Below, piece after piece: positions 16,217-26,146 of a DNA stretch of 64,000 nucleotides; the first letter of the stretch is position 1, and each line of letters starts with the position of its first letter. The position numbers and the translations under genes are program-made. The DNA is taken from positions 1 through 64,000 of the forward strand of contig NZ_CTDX01000016.1 of assembly GCF_001375515.1 (NCBI RefSeq), given 5' to 3'. The notes beneath the pieces were generated by a model that made no database searches, had not been told where the DNA came from, and saw only the letters and a program-made list of their open reading frames with translations. Source of the stretch: Bacillus kwashiorkori (GTDB lineage: Bacteria; Bacillota; Bacilli; Bacillales; Caldibacillaceae).

Positions 16217-17209
16217 TTATTTCATAATTTTTTCTGCAATCTCTATATTAACTAATGTTCCATGGTCTACCCGTTCTGGTAATTCACCAGCTTCTTCCAT
16301 AATATCTTGTAAATTCTTCCACTCTTCTTCATCTAATAAAGGATTCTCAGCAAACGATTTTTGTCCTTTATAACGTTCCACAACCATTTCAATTATTTCT
16401 AATTCAGTGTCTTCAAAGTAAGGCTGGATTATTTTTGCAACTTCTTGTGCTGGCTGGTCATACACCCATTGTTGTGCTTTATAAACTGCACGTGTGAAAC
16501 GTTCCACTAAATCTTGATTATCGTTAATAAAACTTTCTTTCGCCATAAAAGTTGTATATGGAACATGGCCGCTTTCAGTTCCGAAAGAAGCAACAATATA
16601 ACCTATTCCTTCTTGTTCAAACATGCTCGCTTGCGGTTCAAATAATTGGACAAAATCTCCTGTGCCCGATGCAAATGCATTAGCGATATTTGCAAAATCT
16701 ATATTTTGTAATAACTCTAAGTCGTTATGAGGATCGATACCGTGTTTTTTTAAGACGAACTCACCAACCATTTGTGGCATACCACCCTTCCTTTGACCTA
16801 AAAAAGTGGAATCTTTCAACATCTCCCATGTAAAGTTGTCAAGCTTTTCTCGAGAAACAAGAAATGTTCCATCTGTTTGAGTTACTTGGGCAAAATTAAT
16901 AACTGGATCGTCACTGCCTTGTGTATAAACATAAATGCTAGTTTCTGAACCAACTAAAGCAATATCAGCACCATCTGATATTAACGCTGTCATCGTCTTA
17001 TCTCCACCCCAAGTAGTTTGTAATTTAATTTCTATACCCTCTTCTTCAAAAAAACCTTTTTCAATAGCTACATATTGTGGTGCATAAAAGATGGAACGGG
17101 TAACTTCAGCAATCCGAATTGTATCCTTGTCATGTTTGCCACAAGAACTTAACGACAAAAGCATCATAATACTTATAAAAACGACACATAACTTAATGAA
17201 TTTTTTCAT
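16217..17209 (-). CDS. ytlA: ABC transporter substrate-binding lipoprotein, NMT1/SsuA family (YtlA type)
   Basis: A 330-residue lipoprotein with lipobox LSLSSC (C23). The domain is of the NMT1/THI5-SsuA fold: IRIAEVTRSIFYAPQYVAIEKGFFEEEGIEI, then GGDKTMTALISDGADIALVG. It fits B. subtilis YtlA. Family members bind sulfonates, nitrate or thiamine-pyrimidine precursors. No riboswitch or other clue to the ligand was found in the 679-bp region upstream. It is first in the operon, 96 bp before the ATPase gene. Confidence 0.87.
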   Translation of the reverse strand: MKKFIKLCVVFISIMMLLSLSSCGKHDKDTIRIAEVTRSIFYAPQYVAIEKGFFEEEGIEIKLQTTWGGDKTMTALISDGADIALVGSETSIYVYTQGSDDPVINFAQVTQTDGTFLVSREKLDNFTWEMLKDSTFLGQRKGGMPQMVGEFVLKKHGIDPHNDLELLQNIDFANIANAFASGTGDFVQLFEPQASMFEQEGIGYIVASFGTESGHVPYTTFMAKESFINDNQDLVERFTRAVYKAQQWVYDQPAQEVAKIIQPYFEDTELEIIEMVVERYKGQKSFAENPLLDEEEWKNLQDIMEEAGELPERVDHGTLVNIEIAEKIMK

Positions 17210-17488
17210 AAATTATCCTCCCCAAATTAATTCAGCAAAATAAAAAAAGACTTTCCAAGTTACTTCAACTTAACTGACAAACTAGCACGAAGGAAAAATG
17301 AACAGTCCTAATAAATGACTTTGTTGTACATGTCGATAATAAGATTTTGTAAGCAAGGAAATAAATGAGTAAACTGGTTAAATGTATTTGATACATTATT
17401 CTATGTAAAGAGATAAAAATGTGTGTATGCCTAGAACAACAAGACATTAATTATATTTAAAAATAATAAAACAAATCGCTGACTTCAT

Positions 17489-17513
17489 ATGAAGCCTGTC
17501 AAACAGGTTTCAT
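17489..17513. repeat. Isolated perfect hairpin in the ytlA-oppD intergenic region
   Basis: ATGAAGCCTGT pairs with ACAGGTTTCAT (one G-T pair) around a 3-nt loop. There is no T-run on either side, so it is not a classical terminator. It could be an operator or an mRNA end. It is the most structured thing in the 679-bp gap 17210-17888. Confidence 0.4.
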
Positions 17514-17546
17514 AAAACTAATAATTAGCATTGTTTTGTTAATAAA

Positions 17547-17561
17547 AAATTTCTGAAAAAA
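17547..17561. promoter_or_regulatory. CodY-box-like site upstream of oppDFABC
   Basis: AAATTTCTGAAAAAA matches 12 of 15 positions of the CodY consensus AATTTTCWGAAAATT. CodY commonly represses peptide-transport operons in Bacillus. The region is very AT-rich, so chance matches are possible. Confidence 0.35.
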
Positions 17562-17576
17562 ATTAGGACAAAGTAC

Positions 17577-17605
17577 TTGAATTATCTATATTTAGATAGT
17601 ATTCT
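17577..17605 (+). promoter_or_regulatory. Candidate promoter 1 for oppDFABC
   Basis: TTGAAT, 17-bp spacer, TATTCT. It begins 16 bp after the CodY-like site, so CodY could control it. Confidence 0.35.
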
Positions 17606-17703
17606 ATTAATAATATAAAAAGTAAGTATTAGTTAATTCAACTTTATCAGAATAACAATGTATATTAACAAAATTTTTTTTATAGGAAAATAATAAAAAA
17701 GTC

Positions 17704-17732
17704 TTGCAATTGTAATGTAACTGTAATATTAT
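17704..17732 (+). promoter_or_regulatory. Candidate promoter 2 for oppDFABC (sigma-A type)
   Basis: TTGCAA, exactly 17 bp, TATTAT. It lies 157 bp upstream of the oppD start. It is the best sigma-A match in this gap. Confidence 0.55.
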
Positions 17733-17888
17733 TTAATCTAAATACATGGCAGATAAAATTAAATAATCAAATAATATCCGGACCCAGCAATATGGAAAAG
17801 AATTTATTCTTAAATTCCATAAGTACATAAAAAAAGTAGATTTATTGAAACTTAATTGACAGAATATTTAATAAATTAGAGGTGTGTC

Positions 17889-18920
17889 ATGAATAACAAA
17901 CACGGAACAACTAAAGGGGAAACAATATTATTAGAGGTGAACAGCTTAGAAACAGCATTTAAAATTGATGGGGAATATTACAATGCTGTTGATAATGTCT
18001 CGTTTAAAGTGAAAAAAGGTCAAGTGCTAGGTATTGTTGGTGAATCTGGTTGCGGAAAAAGTGTTATGTCACTATCTATCATGCACTTGTTGCCAAAAGG
18101 AATCGGGCAAATCCGTAATGGTGAAATTACCTTTAATGGAACGAGAATTGATCAGCTATCAGAAAAGGATTTTAATAAAGTCCGCGGTAAGGATATTGCA
18201 ATGATTTTCCAAGAACCGATGACATCTCTTAATCCAGTCTTTACAATAGGTTATCAATTAACAGAAGTTTTATTTAACCATATGAAAATATCAAAAGAAA
18301 AGGCGCGAGTGGAGGCTGTTACGCTTTTAAAAAGTGTCGGTATCTCTCGACCAGAAAAAATTGTAGATGAATATCCACACCAATTATCTGGTGGAATGAG
18401 ACAAAGGGTCATGATTGCGATGGCAATCGCCTGCCAGCCGCAATTACTAATTGCTGATGAGCCAACAACAGCTTTAGATGTAACAGTCCAAGCCCAAATA
18501 TTAGAATTATTAAAAAATATTCAAGATAGAAATGATATGTCGATCATTTTAATCACCCATGATTTAGGGGTAGTTGCAGAGATGTGTGATGAAGTTATCG
18601 TCATGTACGCAGGGAAAATTGTTGAACGGACAAATGTAGAAGAGCTATTCTACAATCCAAAGCACCCTTATACGAAACTTTTAATGGGATCCATACCAAA
18701 AATGGAAGAGGTAGTGGAAAAGCTAGCTTCTATTGAAGGAATTGTTCCTTCGTTAAAAAATATGCCAAAAGTTGGATGTAGGTTTGCTAATCGCTGTCCA
18801 GTGGCCACACCTGAATGTTTTGAAATAACACCAGTACTAGCAGAAGCAGAAAAGGGACACGAAGTTGCATGCTTGCTATTTGAAACGAGCAAGCCGAAAG
18901 AAGGGATGATACAATCATGA
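17889..18920 (+). CDS. oppD: Oligopeptide ABC transporter ATP-binding protein OppD
   Basis: A 343-residue ATPase of the peptide/opine/nickel class. Walker A is GESGCGKS (51-58), the Q-loop is in [13 protein letters not shown], the signature is LSGGMRQRV, Walker B is [12 protein letters not shown], and the H-loop is [15 protein letters not shown]. The C-terminal oligo_HPY extension contains the paired cysteines of [14 protein letters not shown], probable Fe-S ligands in this subfamily. It is the first gene of a five-gene operon (D-F-A-B-C) and overlaps oppF by ATGA. Confidence 0.93.
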   Translation: MNNKHGTTKGETILLEVNSLETAFKIDGEYYNAVDNVSFKVKKGQVLGIVGESGCGKSVMSLSIMHLLPKGIGQIRNGEITFNGTRIDQLSEKDFNKVRGKDIAMIFQEPMTSLNPVFTIGYQLTEVLFNHMKISKEKARVEAVTLLKSVGISRPEKIVDEYPHQLSGGMRQRVMIAMAIACQPQLLIADEPTTALDVTVQAQILELLKNIQDRNDMSIILITHDLGVVAEMCDEVIVMYAGKIVERTNVEELFYNPKHPYTKLLMGSIPKMEEVVEKLASIEGIVPSLKNMPKVGCRFANRCPVATPECFEITPVLAEAEKGHEVACLLFETSKPKEGMIQS

Positions 18921-19930
18921 GCATCACAGAGAGAGATTTGAATCATTTTGGAGAAACGAATGCAGCAAAGGACAAATTATTAGAGGTTAGAAATCTAAAA
19001 ACCTACTATCCTATAAAAGGCGGTTTTTTTCGCAGAACAATTGGTCAAGTAAAAGCGGTGGACGACATATCCTTTGAAATAAAAAAAGGAGAAACGTTAG
19101 GCCTCGTTGGAGAATCAGGTTGTGGCAAATCAACAGCAGGTAGAACAATTTTACGTTTGTTAAATGCAACGAGCGGCCAAATTATTTTCGATGGGAAAGA
19201 CATAACGAATGTCCGTGGTAAAGAATTACGCCAAGCAAGAAAGGACTTCCAAATGGTTTTCCAAGATCCATATGCATCATTAAATCCGATGCAAATGATT
19301 GGTGATGTAATCTCTGAGCCTTTCAAAAACTTTGGTTATAAGAATAAAAAAGAGATTAAGGAAGAAGTAATGAATTTACTTAACCGAGTTGGTCTTCCAG
19401 AAGATGCTTATTATAAATATGCTCACGAATTTTCAGGGGGGCAACGGCAACGGATTGGAATAGCAAGGGCATTGGCATTGAAACCTAAATTAATTGTTGC
19501 AGATGAGCCCGTTTCAGCTTTAGACGTATCCGTACAATCGCAAGTTCTTAATCTATTAAAGGAATTACAGTCAGATTTTGATTTAACCTATCTTTTTATT
19601 GCTCATAACTTAAGTGTTGTAAAACATATGAGTGACAGAATTGGCGTTATGTATTTGGGGAACTTAGTCGAACTTGCAGATAAAAATGCAATTTACGATG
19701 AACCCCTTCATCCATATACACAGGCATTAATATCCGCAATACCAGAGCCTGATCCAAAAAGAAAACGGGAAAGAATTGTATTGACAGGTGATCTGCCAAG
19801 TCCGGCCAATCCGCCGACTGGTTGTCCATTCCATACAAGATGTCCTGTTGCTAAACCAGAGTGTTCTGAAGTAAAACCAACATTTAAGGAGGTGAAGCCT
19901 GGGCACAAAGTCGCTTGTCTCTTATATTAA
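18917..19930 (+). CDS. oppF: Oligopeptide ABC transporter ATP-binding protein OppF
   Basis: A 337-residue second ATPase that forms a heterodimer with OppD. It has a typical OppF N-terminus (LKTYYPIKGGFFRRTIGQVKAV), Walker [10 protein letters not shown], signature FSGGQRQRIGIARAL, Walker B LIVADEPVSALD, and the C-terminal oligo_HPY segment with GCPFHTRCPVAKPEC. It starts within the oppD stop (ATGA overlap), so the two subunits are translated together. Confidence 0.94.
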   Translation: MSITERDLNHFGETNAAKDKLLEVRNLKTYYPIKGGFFRRTIGQVKAVDDISFEIKKGETLGLVGESGCGKSTAGRTILRLLNATSGQIIFDGKDITNVRGKELRQARKDFQMVFQDPYASLNPMQMIGDVISEPFKNFGYKNKKEIKEEVMNLLNRVGLPEDAYYKYAHEFSGGQRQRIGIARALALKPKLIVADEPVSALDVSVQSQVLNLLKELQSDFDLTYLFIAHNLSVVKHMSDRIGVMYLGNLVELADKNAIYDEPLHPYTQALISAIPEPDPKRKRERIVLTGDLPSPANPPTGCPFHTRCPVAKPECSEVKPTFKEVKPGHKVACLLY

Positions 19931-20004
19931 TGTCATCATAGGTCAGTCATTATTTATGGAAAATGAAAAAGCAGTACAAAATTAAATCAAACGGGGGGAA
20001 TATC

Positions 20005-21741
20005 ATGAAAAAGAAGTTATTACTTCTAGTATCTATGATGCTAGTACTTTCCTTGTTCTTAGCTGCATGTGGCGGCAAAAAAGAAGAAAGTAGTTCAAAC
20101 AATAATAATAACAACAATAATCAAGGTGAAGAGAAAAAAGAAGATCCAAATAAACCTCAAGATGGAGGAACATTAAACTACGCATTAACATCGTCTTTTA
20201 ATGGACTTCTAGATATTAACTTTTATGAAAATGCAACTGATGGAGAAATTATCGGATTCTTCCAAGAAGGTTTCATCAAATATGACGAAAATTTAAAGCC
20301 TGTGCCACATTTAGCTGAGTGGAAAACAGAAGATAATAAAGTCTATAACTTCAAAATTAAAGAAGGCGTAAAATGGCATAACGGTGATGATTTAGTTGTT
20401 GATGACTGGATTTTTGCACTTGAAACTATTGCAAAAGTAAAAGATCATCCACGTTGGACTAACGTTTCTACAATTGTTGGTGCGGCTGATTTCAAAGATG
20501 GAAAAGCTGATTCCATCGCTGGATTAAAGAAAATTAGCGATCATGAAATTGAAATTACTTTCGAAGAGGCAGCTATTAACAACTTAGAAAACTTATGGAC
20601 ATATCCAATGAACAGAAAGCATTTTGAAGGAATAGATCCTAACAAAATGTCTGAGTCCACACAAGTACGGACAGAACCAGTAGGTACAGGTCCATTTAAA
20701 GTACAAAATGTCTTACCAGGTGAGTCTGTTGAACTTGTTAGAAACGAAAATTATTGGGGTGGAAAACCACATATCGAAAAAATCATCATTAAAGTTTATG
20801 ATGCTTCTCTAGTTGTAAAATCTTTAGAAGCTGGCGATATTGATATGGTTTCTATCGCTCCTGCACAGTTACCAGAAATTGAAAAATTAACAAATGTAAA
20901 AGTTGAAAGATATCCTGGTTTATCTTACTACTACGTAGGATTTAAATTTGGGGAATTAAAAGACGGAAAAGTTGTCATGAACCGTGATAAATACAATGAC
21001 AAAAACTTAAGAAAAGCAATGATGTATGCATTAAATCGTGAAGAATGGATTAATGCATTCTGGGGTGGATTAGGAACACCAATTAACAGTGTTATCCCAT
21101 CTTCTCACTGGATTGCAGCAAGTTCTTCTGAATTACCAAATGACTATAAGTATGATCCAGAAATGGCGAAGAAAATCTTAGCTGATGCAGGTTGGAAAGA
21201 TGTGAACGGAGACGGTTTCGTTGAAGATCCAAATGGTAACGAGTTCGTTATCAACTTCGGTCACTATGCTACAACTAACCCAACATTTGAAACTCGTGCA
21301 CGTCAGTTAACACAATATTGGGAAGAAGTAGGTTTAAAAACAAAACTTACTATGACTGACTCAAACCTTTACTATGATCAGATTCAAAAAGATCATAAGT
21401 CTGTAGAAGTATTCTTCGGTGGATGGAGTACTGGTGCAGATCCAGATCCATGGGGATTATGGGGCGATGACACAAGCTTCAACTACCCACGTTGGACAAA
21501 TGACAAAGCACTACAAATTATGAAAGATGCGGTTAACCTTGATGTAGTTGGTCAAGATACAGATAAGCGTAAAGCATTATACGTTGAGTTCCAATCTATC
21601 ATTAACGAAGAGTTACCAATGTTACCAATCCTAGAGCTTGAAGATGCTTCCGCATTAAATAATCGTTTACAAAACGTTACATTTGATGTAAGTGGCACAA
21701 ACTCTCCACATGAATGGTGGTTAAAACAAAACGAAGAATAA
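20005..21741 (+). CDS. oppA: Oligopeptide-binding lipoprotein OppA
   Basis: A 578-residue SBP_bac_5 family peptide receptor on the outer face of the membrane. The signal peptide ends in LFLAAC (lipobox Cys near residue 22), followed by a flexible Ser/Asn-rich linker. Family landmarks are LAEWKTEDNKVYNFKIKEGVKW, the GTGPFKV segment, NENYWGGKP, and RKAMMYALNREEW. The frame is open 42 bp further upstream, but the ATG at 20005 has the ACGGGGGGA ribosome site. Codon use is richer in C-ending codons than its neighbours, as for a highly expressed protein. Confidence 0.94.
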   Translation: MKKKLLLLVSMMLVLSLFLAACGGKKEESSSNNNNNNNNQGEEKKEDPNKPQDGGTLNYALTSSFNGLLDINFYENATDGEIIGFFQEGFIKYDENLKPVPHLAEWKTEDNKVYNFKIKEGVKWHNGDDLVVDDWIFALETIAKVKDHPRWTNVSTIVGAADFKDGKADSIAGLKKISDHEIEITFEEAAINNLENLWTYPMNRKHFEGIDPNKMSESTQVRTEPVGTGPFKVQNVLPGESVELVRNENYWGGKPHIEKIIIKVYDASLVVKSLEAGDIDMVSIAPAQLPEIEKLTNVKVERYPGLSYYYVGFKFGELKDGKVVMNRDKYNDKNLRKAMMYALNREEWINAFWGGLGTPINSVIPSSHWIAASSSELPNDYKYDPEMAKKILADAGWKDVNGDGFVEDPNGNEFVINFGHYATTNPTFETRARQLTQYWEEVGLKTKLTMTDSNLYYDQIQKDHKSVEVFFGGWSTGADPDPWGLWGDDTSFNYPRWTNDKALQIMKDAVNLDVVGQDTDKRKALYVEFQSIINEELPMLPILELEDASALNNRLQNVTFDVSGTNSPHEWWLKQNEE

Positions 21742-21768
21742 TGTTTTGCTAGATAAGGAGAATTGCAT

Positions 21769-22734
21769 ATGCTAAAATATACACTTCGCAGAATTCTCAT
21801 AATGATACCAATGCTTTTCCTTATCTCCGTAGTGGTGTTCACCCTGGCAATGTTAATGCCAGGGGACCCATTTACTGGAGAACTGGATCCTAATATTCAT
21901 ACAGAAGAATATATCCAGGAAATGAGAAAAGAGTTAGGTTACGATGACCCAATTCATGAGCAGTATTTTCGCTGGATAAAAAATTTTGTCCAAGGTGAAT
22001 TTGGGAAATCGACGAGATATAAAGTACCAGCAAATGATATTATTATGGAACGAATACCAAATACAGTATTTTTGGGGATAACATCCATATTAATAACCTA
22101 TTTTTTTGCGTTTTTAATGGGGAGATATGCTGGTCGAAAACCATATACACTTGGTGATCATGCAATCGGTACTTTTAACTATTTAGGATTAGCATTACCA
22201 TCATTCGTAGCTGGTGTTTTTGCCATTTATTTCTTTGCATTTGGTTTAAATTGGTTCCCATCGAACGGTTCTGTAGACATTTCTTTAGAAAAGGGAACAT
22301 TAGATTATTGGCTCAGCCGTCTGCATCACGTGTTATTACCAGCAATAGTACTTGGACTGTTAAGTACTGCTAGCTATACACAATTTTTACGGAATGATAT
22401 TATTGAAAATAGTCGTAAAGATTATGTACGAACTGCAAGGGCAAAGGGAACGAGAGAAAGTAAAATATATAATGTTCATATTTTAAGAAACTCAATTATT
22501 CCACTAGTTACATTTTTAGGATTTGATTTTGTTTCTATAATTGGTGGGGCAATTATAACGGAAACAATTTTTACGTATCCTGGAATTGGACAATTATTCC
22601 TAAATTCTGTTACAACCCGTGATTATCCAATTTTAATGACTTTAACGATGATCTTTTCAACATTAACATTGTTAGGTAACTTAATTGCTGATTTATTATA
22701 TGGAATTGTCGATCCAAGAATTAGGGTAGAATAG
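21769..22734 (+). CDS. oppB: Oligopeptide ABC transporter permease OppB
   Basis: A 321-residue permease with six predicted membrane segments. The N-terminal LKYTLRRILIMIPMLFLISVVVFTL segment is typical of OppB/DppB. The EAA loop is at VRTARAKGTRESKIYNVHIL and the conserved end is LLYGIVDPRIRVE. A TTG six bases upstream is possible, but the ATG at 21769 is 8 bp from AAGGAG. Confidence 0.93.
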   Translation: MLKYTLRRILIMIPMLFLISVVVFTLAMLMPGDPFTGELDPNIHTEEYIQEMRKELGYDDPIHEQYFRWIKNFVQGEFGKSTRYKVPANDIIMERIPNTVFLGITSILITYFFAFLMGRYAGRKPYTLGDHAIGTFNYLGLALPSFVAGVFAIYFFAFGLNWFPSNGSVDISLEKGTLDYWLSRLHHVLLPAIVLGLLSTASYTQFLRNDIIENSRKDYVRTARAKGTRESKIYNVHILRNSIIPLVTFLGFDFVSIIGGAIITETIFTYPGIGQLFLNSVTTRDYPILMTLTMIFSTLTLLGNLIADLLYGIVDPRIRVE

Positions 22735-22747
22735 GAGGAATGGATAC

Positions 22748-23656
22748 ATGGAAGCAACACGGGAAACTTCAATTAATCTTAATGTCAAACCACCAAAAAG
22801 TATGTCGCCATGGGCCATTGCTCGGAGAAAATTCCTAAAAAATAAATTAGCAATGGTAAGCTTAGCATTTCTACTATTTGTTGCCATCGTTTCTATACTA
22901 GCACCTTTTATATCTTCACAAGATATAGTAAAAGTGAATATTTCAAAAATGTCGTTAGAACCTTCTTCCGAGCATTTGTTAGGGACGGATAAGAGTGGGC
23001 GCGATGTATTTACAAGATTACTCTTTGGCGGTAGAATTTCTTTACTAATAGGGTTATCGTGTACTTTCTTTGTAATAATTTTAGGAACAATTGTAGGTTC
23101 TATTGCAGGGTATTTTGGTGGAGCTATTGATAACTTATTAATGCGTTTTACTGATTTAGTGTTAACTTTCCCATTTATAGTATTTGTTATCGTCCTTAAC
23201 GCAATTTTGGATGGGAAGGTAAATGGTGTTTGGGTATTAATTGGTACGATTAGCATTTTGAGTTGGGGTGGAGTTGCGAGGATTGTCCGAAGTAAGATTT
23301 TAGCGGAAAAAGAAAACGAGTACGTACTTGCTGCTGTCTCTATAGGGTGCAGACCTTCTATAGTTATTGCGAAGCACTTATTACCGAATGTATTATCTAC
23401 AATTATCGTGCAAGCTACAATACTTTTTGCGAGTATGATTGTAGCAGAATCTGGACTAAGTTATTTAGGTTTCGGTGTTCCAGTTGAAACTCCAAGCTGG
23501 GGTAACATGTTATCTTACGCAAATGAACCAGATGTATTATCAAGTAAACCGTGGATTTGGATTCCACCAGCATTAGCAATTACTTTGACAATCTTATCGA
23601 TTAACTTTATCGGTGAGGGAATTAAAGATGCATTGAATCCAAAGTCTATTCGTTAA
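22748..23656 (+). CDS. oppC: Oligopeptide ABC transporter permease OppC
   Basis: A 302-residue permease partner of OppB. It has an N-terminal cytoplasmic tail (SPWAIARRKFLKNKLAMVSL), a large periplasm-side loop containing HLLGTDKSGRDVFTRLLFGGRISL, the EAA loop VLAAVSIGCRPSIVIAKHLLPN, and the GEGIKDALNPK end. The ATG follows AGGAGGAATGGATAC. It is the last gene of the operon, with a terminator directly after. Confidence 0.94.
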   Translation: MEATRETSINLNVKPPKSMSPWAIARRKFLKNKLAMVSLAFLLFVAIVSILAPFISSQDIVKVNISKMSLEPSSEHLLGTDKSGRDVFTRLLFGGRISLLIGLSCTFFVIILGTIVGSIAGYFGGAIDNLLMRFTDLVLTFPFIVFVIVLNAILDGKVNGVWVLIGTISILSWGGVARIVRSKILAEKENEYVLAAVSIGCRPSIVIAKHLLPNVLSTIIVQATILFASMIVAESGLSYLGFGVPVETPSWGNMLSYANEPDVLSSKPWIWIPPALAITLTILSINFIGEGIKDALNPKSIR

Positions 23657-23688
23657 AATCTACCTTTTAATATTGGTAGATTTTTTTC
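23657..23688 (+). terminator. Terminator of oppDFABC
   Basis: AATCTACC..GGTAGATT stem followed by seven T, directly at the oppC stop. Confidence 0.9.
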
Positions 23689-23729
23689 TTTAAAGTAGGG
23701 AGAAACTTCCTAAATTAAGGACAGTAAAT

Positions 23730-23772
23730 GAAAAAGGTCTGTTCCACACAAGTGGTGGTATCAGACCTTAAT
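23730..23772 (-). terminator. Terminator of pckA
   Basis: On the minus strand, AAGGTCTG..CAGACCTT is followed by TTTC. An inner CCACCACTTGTGTGG stem extends the fold. Confidence 0.8.
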
Positions 23773-23801
23773 CTCATTGGCTACTATTGTTCATTTAATA
23801 C

Positions 23802-25391
23802 TCAACGTAAAACCGGACCGCCATTAGTAATAATTTCTTTTGAGATATCCGTAAACTTTTTAAAGTTATCTTCAAATTGTGTTACTAGTTGACGAGCTTT
23901 TTCCTCATATTCTTGTTCATTTTTCCATGTTTTTTTAGGTTGTAATACTTCGTTAGGAACTCCTGGTACGTGCAGTGGGATATGCAATCCAAAGAAAGGT
24001 TCTTGGATTGTATCCATATTTGTTAACTTGCCTTCAATTGCAGCTTGGACCATCGCTCTAGTAAATTTTAAATTCATTCGTTCACCAACACCATACTCTC
24101 CACCAGTCCAACCAGTATTAACTAGAAAGACTTCAGCACCGTGTTCATCTATCTTTTCACCAAGCATTTCCGCATATCGAGATGCAGGTAATGGCAAAAA
24201 TGGTGCACCATAGCAAGTGGAAAAAGTTGCAGTTGGTTGCGTTATGCCGCGCTCTGTTCCAGCTAATTTGCTCGTATAACCACTTAAGAAGTGGTATATG
24301 GCTTGTTCTTTCGTTAATTTTGAAATTGGTGGTAAGATACCGAACGCATCAGCAGTTAAAAATACAATTGTTTTCGGATGTCCTGCTACACTGGATTCAA
24401 CAATATTCTCGATATTGTGAATAGGATAGGCAGCACGAGTATTTTCTGTTAAACTCCCATCATTATAATCTGGTATTCTTGTCTTCTCGTTAATAACGAC
24501 ATTCTCTAATACAGAACCAAAGGTAATTGCATCAAAAATTTGTGGTTCTTTTTCACGTGATAAATGAATACATTTCGCATAGCAACCGCCTTCAATATTA
24601 AAAACACCATCTGCCGACCAGCCATGCTCGTCATCACCGATGAGTCTACGTTTCGAATCATTTGATAGAGTTGTTTTACCAGTACCAGATAATCCGAAAA
24701 ATAATGCTACATCCCCATCCTGACCAACATTTGCCGAACAATGCATGGAAAACACATTGTTTTCAGGTAATAAATAATTCATGACTGTAAAAATAGATTT
24801 CTTCATTTCCCCAGCATATTCGGTTCCACCAATTAAAACAACCTTTTGTTCGAAAGAAATAATAATAAATGTTTCTGATCTTAGACCGTCTTCAATTGGA
24901 TCTGCCAAATATTTCGGTACAAAAATTAAAGAGAAATCGGCTTTATGATCCATTAATTCTTCTTCGGTCGGCCTAATAAATAATTGCTGAGCAAATAAGT
25001 TATGCCAAGCATATTCCGTAATTACTTGAATTGGCAATTGATATTTTTTATCGGCACCAGCATACCCTTTAAAAACAAACAATTCATCTTTCGTTTTTAA
25101 GTAGTGGAGAACTTTTTCATAAAGTCGATTAAATATTTCTTCAGAAATCGGTTGATTAACTGAACCCCAATCAATTTTATCTTTTACAGAGCTTTCCGCA
25201 ACAATATATTTATCCTTTGGAGATCTTCCAGTATACTGGCCTGTTGTTGCGGAAATAGCACCAGTATTTGTTAAAACTGCTTCTTTTCTTTCTAAGATTT
25301 TTTCCACTAATTTTGCTACAGGCAGTTGGACACGTGCATTTCCTTTTGTCAAGATGGTTTGCAAGTTATTAACTGTACTAATAGTATTCAT
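23802..25391 (-). CDS. pckA: Phosphoenolpyruvate carboxykinase (ATP)
   Basis: PckA decarboxylates oxaloacetate to PEP with ATP, the first committed step of gluconeogenesis. The 529-residue length is normal for the Bacillus enzyme. Visible features are the substrate-binding TGRSPKDKY (54-62), the kinase P-loop [10 protein letters not shown] (233-242), the metal/nucleotide motif IGDDEHGW (251-258), and the conserved [10 protein letters not shown] before the P-loop. The adjacent pckA-metK divergent arrangement matches B. subtilis. Confidence 0.97.
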   Translation of the reverse strand: MNTISTVNNLQTILTKGNARVQLPVAKLVEKILERKEAVLTNTGAISATTGQYTGRSPKDKYIVAESSVKDKIDWGSVNQPISEEIFNRLYEKVLHYLKTKDELFVFKGYAGADKKYQLPIQVITEYAWHNLFAQQLFIRPTEEELMDHKADFSLIFVPKYLADPIEDGLRSETFIIISFEQKVVLIGGTEYAGEMKKSIFTVMNYLLPENNVFSMHCSANVGQDGDVALFFGLSGTGKTTLSNDSKRRLIGDDEHGWSADGVFNIEGGCYAKCIHLSREKEPQIFDAITFGSVLENVVINEKTRIPDYNDGSLTENTRAAYPIHNIENIVESSVAGHPKTIVFLTADAFGILPPISKLTKEQAIYHFLSGYTSKLAGTERGITQPTATFSTCYGAPFLPLPASRYAEMLGEKIDEHGAEVFLVNTGWTGGEYGVGERMNLKFTRAMVQAAIEGKLTNMDTIQEPFFGLHIPLHVPGVPNEVLQPKKTWKNEQEYEEKARQLVTQFEDNFKKFTDISKEIITNGGPVLR

Positions 25392-25781
25392 TAGTTAAAC
25401 CCCTTTTTTTATTTTCTGTTATTTACCTGCTAATTAGTATAACATATTTATTGTATTAGTCTATACTATTTGCTCAAATTGTTGCTTGTTTATAGAATCT
25501 TTTTTATAATCCATTTTATGTAAATGGATAAATGATAAATAATTCTCTCTACTATTATACAAGAATTATAAAAAAATCGGAATTTTTTACGTCTGATAAA
25601 TTAGCTTTTGCATTAAAATATGTCGGTATCCAACACACTAGTGTAGAAGTAAAGTAACAATATTTAATTAGATTAATCGCTCATCACTAGATGTAACATT
25701 TTTTTCAAAGAACGGGTAATTTGCAAATTTGAATAAAAACGAGTTCGTACTTGGCATACTATATATAAAGTATAAAATGAA

Positions 25782-25810
25782 TTGACATCAATAAATATGT
25801 ATAGTATTAT
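25782..25810 (+). promoter_or_regulatory. Sigma-A promoter of metK
   Basis: Consensus TTGACA, 17-bp spacer, TATTAT. The start point would fall just before the S-box leader. Confidence 0.8.
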
Positions 25811-25826
25811 TTCAAGATGAACGGAT

Positions 25827-26003
25827 ACTCTTATCCTGAGATGGTGGAGGGACAGGCCCTATGAAACCCAGCAACCTGCTTACACGCAATTACTAACAAT
25901 TGAGGTGTAAGAAAGGTGCTAACCTGAGGCAAGGATATTCCTTGATCGATAAGAGTGAAAGGATACGGAATGTTCACCTTTCCTCTTTAGGAAAGGTTTT
26001 TTA
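25827..26003 (+). promoter_or_regulatory. SAM-I riboswitch (S-box) with terminator, controlling metK
   Basis: The aptamer spans 25827-25956. P1 is ACTCTTATC/GATAAGAGT. Conserved S-box blocks are GATGGTGGAGGGAC, GGCCCTATGAAACCC, CAGCAACC and AAGGTGCTAACC. The terminator is ACCTTTCC..GGAAAGGT plus T-run (25976-26003). The switch can be read directly: AAGAGTGAAAGG, at the 3' side of P1, can pair with CCTTTCCTCTT of the terminator, giving the antiterminator when SAM is low. High SAM therefore stops metK transcription. The rest of the 755-bp gap (25392-25780 and 26004-26146) shows no gene. Confidence 0.96.
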
Positions 26004-26146
26004 TTTATAAATCATCTCGTTATTTGCCTGTATCTTATCATGATTTTCATGGTTATTTGATAAATTTTATTTCTTTTACCATACTAATTATAAGAACGTG
26101 GGAAAGGGCAAGGTATCCGTGAAATTATTATTATGGGAGGTATAAA

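Noticed and set aside
17265-17447. 60-codon frame on the minus strand in the ytlA-oppD gap
   Set aside because: It has no ribosome site and a low-complexity, AT-driven sequence with no recognisable family.
25392-25780. Possible second regulatory RNA between pckA and the metK promoter
   Set aside because: The stretch is AT-rich with no conserved stem or riboswitch block that I could identify.
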